From Acidovorax benzenivorans (GTDB lineage: Bacteria; Pseudomonadota; Gammaproteobacteria; Burkholderiales; Burkholderiaceae_C), in contig NZ_JAPCKI010000001.1 in assembly GCF_028680575.1 (NCBI RefSeq), positions 473,781 to 537,780 of the forward strand: DNA of 64,000 nucleotides. The letters run 5' to 3'. The notes beneath the pieces were generated by a model. It was not told where the DNA came from. It made no database searches and saw only the letters and a list, made by a program, of their open reading frames with translations. This document shows positions 1 through 10,300 of this stretch, piece by piece. Position 1 is the first letter of the stretch, and each line of letters begins with the position of its first letter. Position numbers and translations under genes: made by a program.

Positions 1-560
1 TGCTGGGTGAGGAGGTCGTAGTCCACCAGCAGCAGCCGGTCGGAATACTCGCCGTAGTAGGCCTCCTTGAGCGCCGTCCAGGCGCTGCCGACCGGGCCGC
101 CGGAAGACATCATGACCTCGCAGCGCGAGTAGACCGTCTGGCGGCTGCCCGCGTTGTACATGCGGCTGTAGTCGAAGGGGTTCTTGCGGTGGATGACCTC
201 GAAGCTGTCCATCACCCACGCGGGGTTGCGCACGCAGCAGATCATCTTGAAGCCGTCCACCAGCTCGACCAGTTGGTGCATGCGCGCCGTCCATTGGCGG
301 TTGGTGTCGAAGATGACGGGCTCGGTCTTGTCGGCGTAGTAGGCGTCGATCAATGCGCGGCAGATGGCTTTACGCTTGGTCGTGTCGAAAAAGGGATAGG
401 ACTCGCTGCCTGCACCCATCTGCTCCAGCACCCCGTTGACGAGACTGGCCACGGGGCTGCTCATGGCGGCATGAAAGCGCGGGTTTTGGCGCAGGATGCC
501 AGCGAGCAGGGTGGACCCTGAGCGCGGGAGGCCGGAAAGAAAATGCAGTGTGTGCGGCAT
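1..560 (-). CDS. Sulfotransferase, 3' end cut by window edge
   Basis: This is the N-terminal 186 residues of a sulfotransferase, which moves the sulfuryl group of PAPS onto a hydroxyl or amine. The start at 560 is followed at once by the 5'-phosphosulfate loop GLPRSGSTLL (residues 10-19), the family's clearest mark. The 3'-phosphate-binding motif shows as RNPAWVMDSF near residues 113-122. It is the last visible gene of the minus-strand operon that starts with an APS kinase near 5289, and it lies 71 bases after the third collar gene. Its sequence is not close to the other sulfotransferase of the operon (2806-3975), so the two probably have different acceptors. The substrate is unknown. Family call is secure; the C-terminus is outside the window. 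Confidence 0.9.
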   Translation of the reverse strand, partial: MPHTLHFLSGLPRSGSTLLAGILRQNPRFHAAMSSPVASLVNGVLEQMGAGSESYPFFDTTKRKAICRALIDAYYADKTEPVIFDTNRQWTARMHQLVELVDGFKMICCVRNPAWVMDSFEVIHRKNPFDYSRMYNAGSRQTVYSRCEVMMSSGGPVGSAWTALKEAYYGEYSDRLLLVDYDLLTQ

Positions 561-631
561 AGGGGAATGGAGATGTTGAGACGCACCCCTGGACAGCCAC
601 TGGGCCACCCAGGGACGCTGCGCAGGCAGCG

Positions 632-1168
632 TCAGTTGCGCGCGGGGAATATGCCCCACAACGCAATGCAGTAGTTCAACACCAGGAAGGGCTGCCTGTT
701 CTCGTGGGGCGTGCTCCCGCCATTGGGCAGCAGCGTGTTGGGCTCCATCGCGGTTGAAGGGTTGCCGCCCGTCTGCATGTATTGGATGACACCACTGCCT
801 CCACGCACGTCGCGGCTCAGGTAGCAAGCGGCGTTGGGCGCGGTCTCGGTGCCAGGATTGTTCATGCCGGTGATCTGGTGGCTGTGGGCTGGCATCTGGG
901 GCGATAAAAGCGTCACGCTGTCCTCCCCCACCATTTCGCCCAGGGTCCAGGGGCTCAGCCCTGGACCCTGCCCAGCGCCCACCACTACGCGGCCTTGCAA
1001 GTTGGGCAAACCGAACGTGGTTGTTCCATTCCCTCCGTAGGTCGTCCCGAGAATGGAAAACAAGGCCGTGTTGCTCGATATGGCCAACAACTGGCCATTG
1101 CACAGCGCCCAGTCTTTGGGCGCGAAACTGAAGGGAAATGCCCGGATTTCTCCGATGAACTGTTCCAT
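632..1168 (-). CDS. Phage tail-collar domain protein (MdpB-like), copy 1
   Basis: A 178-residue protein of the tail-collar / microcystin-dependent-protein family. The N-terminus has the family pattern IGEIRAFPF followed by WALCNGQLL. TTYGGNGTTTFGLPNLQGRV follows at about 42-61, then QMPAHSHQ near 91, and the protein ends NYCIALWGIFPARN. In phage short tail fibres this fold trimerises and contacts the receptor, but here there is no phage N-terminal attachment domain. No signal peptide is visible. A GGAGG ribosome site lies five bases before the start. It is the third of three collar paralogues in tandem, 14 bases after copy 2. What the assembled protein does for the cell is not known; it may be a surface or secreted fibre. 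Confidence 0.88.
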   Translation of the reverse strand: MEQFIGEIRAFPFSFAPKDWALCNGQLLAISSNTALFSILGTTYGGNGTTTFGLPNLQGRVVVGAGQGPGLSPWTLGEMVGEDSVTLLSPQMPAHSHQITGMNNPGTETAPNAACYLSRDVRGGSGVIQYMQTGGNPSTAMEPNTLLPNGGSTPHENRQPFLVLNYCIALWGIFPARN

Positions 1169-1182
1169 ACGATCCTCCGGGA

Positions 1183-1710
1183 TTAATTGCGGCTCGGAAA
1201 AACGCCTTGCAGCGCGATGATGTAGTTCAGGCCCATGCTGGGCATGATGTTGTCGTGCGGCTGGCTGCCGCCTGACACAGTTACCGCATTGGCCGCGAAG
1301 GCCTGTGGCTGCGGATCGGTGGCGGGTGCGGGGCCATACAAGTTGTCCGAACCCGTTTGCCCAAAAAGCCTGCCGCCCGGTTGGGGGCTGGTTCCCGTGG
1401 CCGTGGTGGCGTTCAGCGCATGGCTGTGCTGCGGCATTTGCGTGGTGAGCAACGTGACGGTCTCGGTGCCGTAGGTTTGCGACAACACGCGATTGCTCAG
1501 GCCCGAGCCGGTCCCCTGACCGACCGGAACGCGGCCCCGCAAATCCGGCACGGCGAAGGTGGTCTGACCGTCGCCACCATAGGTGGTACCGATCAACGCG
1601 AACAAGGCGTCGTTTTCGCTGATGCTGAGCAGGGCTCCGTTACAAAACATCCAGCCCTGGGGCGCGTAATTGCCCGCAAAAAGGCGGATGTCTCCAATAA
1701 AGCTTTCCAT
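1183..1710 (-). CDS. Phage tail-collar domain protein (MdpB-like), copy 2
   Basis: A 175-residue tail-collar protein, middle member of the tandem trio. It shares with its neighbours the start IGDIRLFAGNYAPQGW, the CNGALLSI segment, TTYGGDGQTTFAVPDLRGRVPVG, a QMPQHSHA stretch, and the end NYIIALQGVFPSRN. The segment between the HSH motif and the C-terminus (about 100-150) is the most divergent part among the three, which is where a receptor-binding or modified surface would be expected. A GGAGG site precedes the start by seven bases. There is no signal peptide or membrane segment. The role is unknown; co-transcription with sulfotransferases and a hydroxylase suggests the collar proteins may be substrates, which is inference. 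Confidence 0.88.
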   Translation of the reverse strand: MESFIGDIRLFAGNYAPQGWMFCNGALLSISENDALFALIGTTYGGDGQTTFAVPDLRGRVPVGQGTGSGLSNRVLSQTYGTETVTLLTTQMPQHSHALNATTATGTSPQPGGRLFGQTGSDNLYGPAPATDPQPQAFAANAVTVSGGSQPHDNIMPSMGLNYIIALQGVFPSRN

Positions 1711-1728
1711 TCTCGGCCTCCGTTTTAG

Positions 1729-2247
1729 TCAATTGCGAGACGGGAAGATCCCCGCGACGGCGATGCAATAGTTCAGCACCAGCGAGGGCTGCGTGTTGTC
1801 GTGTGGCTGGTTGGCGCCCTGGGGGCTGACGGCTGCCGGAATCAATGGCTGGGCAGGCCCGCCCGCCTCGGCATACACGTTCACCGGGTTACCCGATGCC
1901 ACTGCGTCTGCCACCAATGCACCAGCGAAAGCTGTGGTGTTGCCATTGCCCGAGGCCGCCATCACGGCATGGTTATGTGCCGGCATTTGGTTCGACGACA
2001 GTGCCACCGTTTCCTGCCCCGCCCTGGCCCCCAGCGGGTTGGCCGGGGATGCGTGCTGCACGGACCGGCCGCGCAGATCCGGCAGCTGAAACGTGGTAAC
2101 GCCATCGCCTCCGTACGTGGTGCCCAGCAAGGAAAACAAAGCCTGATTGGTGTTGATGGGCAGCGTCTGCCCCTGGCACAGCATCCAGCGCTTGGGCGGC
2201 CATTCATAGGGCATCAGACGAATCTCTCCGAGGTAAGGTTCTGACAT
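1729..2247 (-). CDS. Phage tail-collar domain protein (MdpB-like), copy 3
   Basis: A 172-residue tail-collar protein, first of the three in transcription order. The start at 2247 gives MSEPYLGEIRLMPYEW, matching the other two N-termini; the longer open frame upstream lies in the preceding gene and is not family sequence. Motifs are CQGQTLPI, TTYGGDGVTTFQLPDLRGR, QMPAHNHA and the C-terminal NYCIAVAGIFPSRN. The centre is rich in small residues (Ala, Gly, Asn). It begins 5 bases after the stop of the GNAT acetyltransferase, so it is surely in the same transcript. The role is as unclear as for the other two copies; three non-identical copies may form a heterotrimer or alternative tips. Confidence 0.88.
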   Translation of the reverse strand: MSEPYLGEIRLMPYEWPPKRWMLCQGQTLPINTNQALFSLLGTTYGGDGVTTFQLPDLRGRSVQHASPANPLGARAGQETVALSSNQMPAHNHAVMAASGNGNTTAFAGALVADAVASGNPVNVYAEAGGPAQPLIPAAVSPQGANQPHDNTQPSLVLNYCIAVAGIFPSRN

Positions 2248-2252
2248 GGGGT

Positions 2253-2816
2253 TCAGCCTTTCGTTGTGGTGGTGAGGGACAAGGAATCCGCGTGCGCACC
2301 CTCCTGCGCGGCACAGGGTCGGGGGCGCCACAGCATCCGCCACTGGACGGGCTGCTTCTCTGTGGGCTCGAAGCCCAGCGCCAGGTACAGGCGCAGGGCT
2401 GGTTGATTCATAGGGTCCACGCTCAATGTGACCGCTTGACGACCGGCCTCGCGCTCCTGCGCTTGCGCCTGCACTTGGCGCACCAGCGCCCGCCCATGGC
2501 CGCGGCCGCGCGCTGCAGGCGCCACCACCAGGTCCACGATGTGCAACGCGGCGGCGTCTTCGTTGACCACCAAAGAGCCCACGGGCTCATCCCCCGCCAG
2601 CGCAACAAGGGTGCAGGCCCGAGGGAAGCGACGCTCGTAGTCGGCCACCCGGCAGGTGTACTGTTGGTCGATCAGTGCCTGCAAGGCTACCGGCGGCAAG
2701 CTCAGCGCACGGAGATGATCGCAGTGCGAGTCGAACAGCGAACGCAGGAATGGCGCGTCCTGCGGGCCGCTCAAGCGGGTGCGCAAGGGCCGTGGGGTTG
2801 GTGTGTCAGTGGACAT
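2253..2816 (-). CDS. GNAT-family N-acetyltransferase
   Basis: A 187-residue acetyltransferase of the GNAT fold. The acetyl-CoA-binding motif A reads DLVVAPAARGRGHGRALV (about 93-110) and motif B reads NQPALRLYLALGFEP. The start overlaps the end of the upstream sulfotransferase by 11 bases and the stop is 5 bases before the collar trio, so translational coupling within the operon is likely. GNAT enzymes acetylate amines on small molecules, proteins or sugars; nothing in the sequence names the acceptor. Its position between modification enzymes and collar proteins suggests it acetylates a product of this operon, possibly a protein N-terminus or lysine, but that is inference. The last 20 residues are a non-family tail. 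Confidence 0.85.
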   Translation of the reverse strand: MSTDTPTPRPLRTRLSGPQDAPFLRSLFDSHCDHLRALSLPPVALQALIDQQYTCRVADYERRFPRACTLVALAGDEPVGSLVVNEDAAALHIVDLVVAPAARGRGHGRALVRQVQAQAQEREAGRQAVTLSVDPMNQPALRLYLALGFEPTEKQPVQWRMLWRPRPCAAQEGAHADSLSLTTTTKG

Positions 2817-3975
2817 CGGCAGCCTCGGTTGTCGGCACTGCGTGCTCTGCTGGCGGAATCAGCGCCTGGTGCAGCGCGGACAGCCGCTGCGTGATGGTCT
2901 GCGCCTGGCCGACATCGAACACCGCAGCCTTCCTGGCGCCGTCCGGCTCAAAGCGGACGCCCGGCAGCTTGGCGTTGCGCTGCATGCGCTGCGCGATCCG
3001 CTGCTGGCCTTGCACGCCACAGTGCAGGCCGAACATCCCCGCGATCCGCCGCACGGAGTCGCCGTGCAACTGGCGGTAGTCGAGGTAGACGGTGCCCGAA
3101 ACCGCGCGAAGGGCCGACATGGCCTCCATCAGCGCCCCAAGCACGTGGATGCGATGCTCCAGCACCGAGCTCGCTGCGGACACCCCAAAAACCGGAGCGA
3201 CCGCAGCGAGGGATGGATCCCCTGACATGTGCCGACCCGTCTGCGCGTGGTGGGACGCCAGGATTTCCACCGGGTCACGCACCAGCGCTACCACCGGCAC
3301 GGCGGGGTACGCGTCACGCAGCAGCTGCGCGTGGAAGATGTCCCACGCGTTCCATTTGACGACCACTCGGCGGCCAGGAAAGAGGCTCGCCTTCAGGTCG
3401 ATCAGGCATTGGACGTGCGCACGCTTTTCCTGCTGGCCCAGCGCTGGATCGAGCAGCACCTCGGTCAGTACGGGGGACTCTGAGAAGACTACCGCCTCGT
3501 CCAGCTCCGACAGGCAGCCGGACAGCAGCGTGGAGCCGCACCGCGACAGGTGAAAGATGAAACCGGCGGGTTGCGCCCGGGGCACCCTTTGCGCACACGC
3601 CGCCAGTGCCTGCAAGGAGGTCCGGGGCCTGAGCAGCTGGTTCAGCACGGTTGTTTGCCCGCAGCGGCTCAGGTACTCGTCGTGGAAAGGTTCGGTGGGA
3701 GCGCCATCGGGCAGGCACCAGAGGATGCGCTGGCTGCGTACCTGGTAGCTGTGGGGCAGCCAGAGTCCCGCCATGCCGATGGCCACTTGGTCGGGCACGT
3801 CTTCGCGGTTCAGCGCGTCGATGGCCTGCAGAAGTTCCGCGTCGCTGTAGCCGTCTGCGCCCCAGAGGCGGCGCAGCGCTGCCAGCAAGTCCGCCACCGA
3901 ACACGCTTGTCGGCACAGGGCCAGCTGTGCCGCAGAACACAACAGCGTGTAGTAGGCGTTGCGCAGGTCAGGCAC
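2806..3975 (-). CDS. Sulfotransferase with helical N-terminal extension
   Basis: A 389-residue protein. A GTG at 3975 overlaps the stop of the preceding hydroxylase gene and begins VPDLRNAYY; the longer in-frame Met upstream lies wholly inside the hydroxylase gene and was rejected. Residues 1-135 are a helical region of no recognised family. The sulfotransferase domain starts with FHLSRCGSTLLSG (141-153, PAPS 5'-phosphosulfate loop) and has ALVRDPVEILASH as the 3'-phosphate site. The product probably O-sulfates a hydroxyl group, using PAPS made by the APS kinase encoded first in the operon. The adjacent beta-hydroxylase could create such a hydroxyl. Acceptor unknown. It differs clearly from the sulfotransferase at 1-560. 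Confidence 0.87.
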   Translation of the reverse strand: MPDLRNAYYTLLCSAAQLALCRQACSVADLLAALRRLWGADGYSDAELLQAIDALNREDVPDQVAIGMAGLWLPHSYQVRSQRILWCLPDGAPTEPFHDEYLSRCGQTTVLNQLLRPRTSLQALAACAQRVPRAQPAGFIFHLSRCGSTLLSGCLSELDEAVVFSESPVLTEVLLDPALGQQEKRAHVQCLIDLKASLFPGRRVVVKWNAWDIFHAQLLRDAYPAVPVVALVRDPVEILASHHAQTGRHMSGDPSLAAVAPVFGVSAASSVLEHRIHVLGALMEAMSALRAVSGTVYLDYRQLHGDSVRRIAGMFGLHCGVQGQQRIAQRMQRNAKLPGVRFEPDGARKAAVFDVGQAQTITQRLSALHQALIPPAEHAVPTTEAADVH

Positions 3976-4606
3976 CGAACGCGCCCTCCAGAATGCGGCG
4001 TACCAGCCACGGGTTGGCCACGCAGTCGATGACCAGATGGGTGCGTGGCGCCGGGCTGCGGTTGACCACCGCGTGCTCCTCGTCAGCGTTGAAGTACCAG
4101 AGCTCGCCTTCGCGCATGGGCACTTCCTGCCCCGCGACGAGGAAGTGCACATCCGGGTTGGTCCAGACCGGTGCATGCAGGCGCGCCTCGCCGCAGCCCA
4201 GGTGCAGGCCGTGGTCTCGGTGGGGCCTGATGTTGGCGCCGGCATGCAGCCGCATCAGCCGCACGGACTTGAGCGGACAGTCCAGCCGACCGAGCAGCCG
4301 CCGAATGGCAGGGCACGCGTCAAGCGCTGGCAGGTCGTCCCATTCCTGCGCAGGGTCCTGCAGGGCAAAGCCCTGGAGGACCGGGTGCGCATTGACATGC
4401 TGCTGCTGGCAGCGCAAGGGCGTCACATCCCACGCGCCCTCGTAGTCAGCGTGATTGACATGAGGCAGCCAGTTGTGCGCCATCAGGTGCGAGACCTCCT
4501 CCTGCAGCGCAGCGATGGGCACCGGGATATCAAGGCGTGAGGCCACTGGCCCGCGCAGCGTGTGCGTCTCGGCGGGCGGGGCCTCCAGAGCCATGGGCAG
4601 GCTCAT
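3968..4606 (-). CDS. Aspartyl/asparaginyl beta-hydroxylase family dioxygenase
   Basis: A 212-residue 2-oxoglutarate/Fe(II) oxygenase of the AspH type, which adds a beta-hydroxyl to Asp or Asn side chains of proteins or peptides. The metal-binding region reads [12 protein letters not shown] (about 126-137), the second half has [15 protein letters not shown] with the distal histidine, and RTHLVIDC supplies the arginine that usually holds 2-oxoglutarate. The start overlaps the APS kinase stop by 4 bases (ATGA) and its stop overlaps the sulfotransferase GTG. This is the only oxidising enzyme in the operon. In bacteria relatives act in siderophore and peptide modification; here the target is unknown, but a hydroxylate-then-sulfate order is chemically sensible. 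Confidence 0.87.
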   Translation of the reverse strand: MSLPMALEAPPAETHTLRGPVASRLDIPVPIAALQEEVSHLMAHNWLPHVNHADYEGAWDVTPLRCQQQHVNAHPVLQGFALQDPAQEWDDLPALDACPAIRRLLGRLDCPLKSVRLMRLHAGANIRPHRDHGLHLGCGEARLHAPVWTNPDVHFLVAGQEVPMREGELWYFNADEEHAVVNRSPAPRTHLVIDCVANPWLVRRILEGAFGA

Positions 4607-5289
4607 GGCAGGGGCGCCCGATCAGACTCACACCGAGAGTGAGGCGCAGGCACGGGTCGCGCGATGGCTGGCATCGTGCCTTGCGACGACGCCAGCAGGG
4701 TCAGCATGCGTTCCACGCAGGCATCGATGGAGAGCAGATCGGTGCGCAGTGCCAGGTCAGGCGCAAGCGGCGGCTCGTAGGGCGAGTCAATGCCCGTCAG
4801 GTGCGCCAAGGCGCCACTGCGCGCCTTCTGGTACAGGCCCTTGGTGTCGCGCTGTTCCGCCACCGCGAGCGGCACGTTCACGAAGACCTCCAGGAAGTCG
4901 CCGGGGGTGAACAGTTCCCGCGCTGCCTGGCGCTCCGCGCGGAAGGGGGAGATGAATGCCACCAGCACCAGCATGCCCGCATCGACAAAGAGACGCGCCA
5001 CCTCGGCCACTCGGCGCATGTTCTCCACGCGGTCCGCGTCCGAGAACCCCAGGTCCTTGCACAGGCCGCGCCGAATGTTGTCGCCGTCCAGAATGTAGGT
5101 GCGCTTTTGCGTGCGGTGAAGTGCTACCTCCAGCGCGTTGGCCAGCGTGGATTTGCCCGCGCCGGACAGGCCTGTGAACCATACGACCCGGCCCCGGTGC
5201 CCGGCCAGCAGCTCCCGGTCTTCACGGGCAACGGTAAATGACTGGGGGGCGATCACGGGTGGGCTTTGGTTGAAATCGTGGGGCGGCAT
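4603..5289 (-). CDS. cysC: Adenylylsulfate (APS) kinase
   Basis: A 228-residue APS kinase, which phosphorylates adenosine 5'-phosphosulfate to PAPS, the donor for sulfotransferases. Walker A is GLSGAGKST; further family motifs are [36 protein letters not shown] and [22 protein letters not shown] (the lid). An upstream GTG at 5367 would add 26 residues with no family similarity, so the ATG at 5289 is preferred; neither has a good ribosome site. The last 40 residues (after about 190) are a proline/arginine-rich tail not needed for catalysis. No sulfate adenylyltransferase (cysD/cysN) lies nearby, so APS must come from elsewhere in the genome. As first gene of the operon it points to a dedicated PAPS supply. 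Confidence 0.9.
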   Translation of the reverse strand: MPPHDFNQSPPVIAPQSFTVAREDRELLAGHRGRVVWFTGLSGAGKSTLANALEVALHRTQKRTYILDGDNIRRGLCKDLGFSDADRVENMRRVAEVARLFVDAGMLVLVAFISPFRAERQAARELFTPGDFLEVFVNVPLAVAEQRDTKGLYQKARSGALAHLTGIDSPYEPPLAPDLALRTDLLSIDACVERMLTLLASSQGTMPAIARPVPAPHSRCESDRAPLP

Positions 5290-5500
5290 GAAAGCGGGGA
5301 TGGCATTGCGCGCATCGACAGGATGCGGGAGTGGTGGGTGACTATCTGCGAATCCTTTCAGGTACACAAGAAAAAAATGACGGGGTATGACTTGCGCGAC
5401 AGATTCATGCCCCGACTACCCGTGCATTCCGCCCGACATGGCCCGCCAGCCAGTCCAGCCGTTGGCCCGGCCAGGGCACCGGAAGGGGCTGTGACCTATC

Positions 5501-8581
<3,081 letters not shown>

Positions 8582-8594
8582 GCGCAGCGGCCCG

Positions 8595-9167
8595 TCAGGG
8601 GGCCTTGCTCACAAACGCCACGGTCAGCCCTTTGGCCGTCACGGTGATGGGCCCTGGCTGCAGGCCCAGGCCGTCAAACACGGCCGTGTCCTGTGGGCGC
8701 AGCTGGTGCAGCGTGACCTCGCGCAGCGACTGTTCGGCCAGCAGGGGGCCGTAGGCGTTGAGCAGGTCTGTCACCTCCGGGCGCAGGCTGGGGAATTCCA
8801 TGCGCCCCAGCTGGATCTGGTGGGCGCGCAGCGTGCGGTCGCTGGCCTCGTAGCGCAGCGCAAATTCCACATCCAGGCGGCCCTGGTGGCTGCGCCGCAG
8901 CGCCGGGCCGGCCACGTCCAGCGCCATGGCTGCGCCCAGGCGGTTCACTTCGGGCAACAGGCGCAGGTGGGGCGCCTGCACGCTCAGGTTGAACAGGCCT
9001 TGCACCGGCACGTTGCGCGGGAACTTGGGGTCCACCATGGCTTGCAGTTGCGCCAGGGGCACGGTGTAGCTGGGCTGGGCCAGTGCGCCTTGCGCCACCA
9101 GCAGCGCCGCGCCGCCCAGAGCGAGGCCACGGGTGGCGTGGGTCAGGAATCGTCTGCGATGCAGCAT
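8595..9167 (-). CDS. DUF1439 family exported protein (YceB-like)
   Basis: A 190-residue exported protein. The N-terminus MLHRRRFLTHATRG is followed by a hydrophobic alanine-rich segment and cleavage after AQGALAQ, with a twin-arginine-like RRRF that could direct Tat export. The mature part matches the DUF1439 pattern: a short beta-rich repeat of the form PVQGLFNLSVQAPHLRLLPE, and later LGRMEFPSLRPEV. Relatives such as E. coli YceB are small periplasmic or outer-membrane lipid-binding-like lipoproteins; this one has no lipobox cysteine. Stands alone, convergent with uvrA 13 bases away. Exact role unknown. Confidence 0.75.
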   Translation of the reverse strand: MLHRRRFLTHATRGLALGGAALLVAQGALAQPSYTVPLAQLQAMVDPKFPRNVPVQGLFNLSVQAPHLRLLPEVNRLGAAMALDVAGPALRRSHQGRLDVEFALRYEASDRTLRAHQIQLGRMEFPSLRPEVTDLLNAYGPLLAEQSLREVTLHQLRPQDTAVFDGLGLQPGPITVTAKGLTVAFVSKAP

Positions 9168-9263
9168 GGGCGCTCTCCGTCAAACCCGTTGTGACACCGT
9201 GGCGGTGAAAAGGTGCCCGGCGGCTTGCTGCAGGCGTTGTTACCAGAAGTTTGCAGATCTTGG

Positions 9264-9305
9264 GCGATAGCGCTGGTTTTGTATGTCTTGAGTGCTATCA
9301 AAATA
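9264..9305 (+). repeat. Intergenic palindrome family 1, divergent copy
   Basis: A degenerate member of the repeat family seen throughout this window: GATAGCGCT followed after 21 bases by GAGTGCTATCAAAA. It keeps the terminal GCTATCAAAA but the central palindrome is eroded. It lies between two minus-strand genes. Confidence 0.45.
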
Positions 9306-9329
9306 GGTGCAACGGCAGGTGAGCCGTGC

Positions 9330-9581
9330 TCAGCGCCCCACCACCGACCAGCCCGCCCGCTGGTTGTTCTTGTCGTTCTCGTACTCCCACGCGGTGCCGC
9401 AGCGGTCACACACATAGCGGGTGATGGTGACGGAGCCGTCCTCACGGTCTTCCTTGCGGTTGCCGCGCTGCACCAGTTCGGCGTGGCCGGGCGCCTTGCG
9501 CCAGTTGCGCTGGATGCCCTGGCAGGGCTCGCACAGGGCCATGGGTTTGAGTTCGTTCTGTCGGGCCAGGTCTTTGGTCAT
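9330..9581 (-). CDS. Small hypothetical protein with zinc-ribbon cysteines
   Basis: An 83-residue protein that I recognise only as a small conserved-looking type. Two cysteine pairs, CEPC at 17-20 and CDRCG at 58-62, are spaced to hold one zinc, with ITRYVCDRCGTAWEY being a typical second half of a zinc ribbon. The chain is polar, has no signal or membrane segment, and the start at 9581 is the only Met that keeps both pairs. It stands alone between two repeat copies. It may bind nucleic acid or a protein partner. Coding is supported by the paired cysteines and by the lack of a better frame. Confidence 0.65.
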   Translation of the reverse strand: MTKDLARQNELKPMALCEPCQGIQRNWRKAPGHAELVQRGNRKEDREDGSVTITRYVCDRCGTAWEYENDKNNQRAGWSVVGR

Positions 9582-9694
9582 GGGGTGTCAGCCGTCGTGG
9601 GCCGGTGTGGGTGGGTTTGTCTGCTGCGGGGCGGCTACTGTAAGGCACCTGCGGGTGCAAAGACACAGCGCGGTGGCTGAGTTTTAAGCCAAAT

Positions 9695-9739
9695 TGGCCT
9701 CTGGCGCTTGATGGGTAAGCGCAACCAGCTATCAAATCA
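9695..9739 (+). repeat. Intergenic palindrome family 1
   Basis: TGGCCTCTGGCGCTTG, a short loop, TAAGCGCAACCAGCTATCAAAT. This copy has the full set of family parts: GGCCT head, GCGCTT/AAGCGC stem and AGCTATCAAA tail. It sits at the 3' end of the following GNAT gene. Confidence 0.75.
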
Positions 9740-9750
9740 GGAGTATCTTC

Positions 9751-10236
9751 TCAACGGGCCACCAGTGCCTTGGCCATGCGGGCGTTGTGCAGCACCACGC
9801 CTGCACGCTCCACCTGCTGGCGCGCTTCCACCACAAAGCCCTGCGCGGCAAAAAAGGGCTCGGCGGTCAGGCTCACGCGGGCCTGCAGCTGGGCGATGCC
9901 ACGCTGCTGAGCTTGCGCGTGGACGTGTGCCATCAGCGCCCGGGCCACGCCACGGCCTGCAAATGCCGGGGCCACAAAGAACATGTCGATGGTGCCGTTG
10001 GGCAGTAGATCTGCAAACCCGGCGATGGCACCACTGCCCAGCGCCTGCGCGATGAAGGGCTGGTTGGCCCGCATGCGCTCCGCCCACTGCGCCGCGTCAT
10101 GGTGCTGCGGCGCCCAGGCGGCGAGTTGTTCGGCGGTGTAGTCCTTGCAAGCCAGGCCATGCACCGAGGCGTGGAAGACGGCGCGCAACGCGGGTTCGTC
10201 GCCGGGGCGAAAGTTGCGGATGTGGATGGACGGCAT
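9751..10236 (-). CDS. GNAT-family N-acetyltransferase
   Basis: A 161-residue acetyltransferase. The start at 10236 gives MPSIHIRNFRPGDEPALRAVF, the usual first strand and helix of GNAT proteins; the longer frame upstream is antisense to the next gene's end and is not family-like. Motif A is DMFFVAPAFAGRGVARALMAHV (about 82-103), and FFAAQGFVVEARQQVERAGVVLHNARM closes the fold in the manner of YafP/PA4026-like enzymes. The substrate is unknown. It is downstream of the RIO-type kinase with a 64-base gap and may share its transcript. Confidence 0.85.
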   Translation of the reverse strand: MPSIHIRNFRPGDEPALRAVFHASVHGLACKDYTAEQLAAWAPQHHDAAQWAERMRANQPFIAQALGSGAIAGFADLLPNGTIDMFFVAPAFAGRGVARALMAHVHAQAQQRGIAQLQARVSLTAEPFFAAQGFVVEARQQVERAGVVLHNARMAKALVAR

Positions 10237-10300
10237 GGCGAGCAAGCTGTACAGAAAAAGGCCGCGATGGTGCCACAGCCCTGCGCGGTTGGAGAAAACG

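Noticed and set aside
632..2247. Collar proteins read as a prophage remnant
   Set aside because: No phage structural, lysis, replication or integrase gene nearby, no attachment repeats, and tight coupling with cellular modification enzymes.
2253..3000. Plus-strand frames of 134-200 residues across the GNAT gene
   Set aside because: Shadow frames; the minus-strand GNAT motifs and operon overlaps are clear.
5368..5500. LexA box before uvrA
   Set aside because: No CTG-N10-CAG pattern with a good left half was found in the gap.
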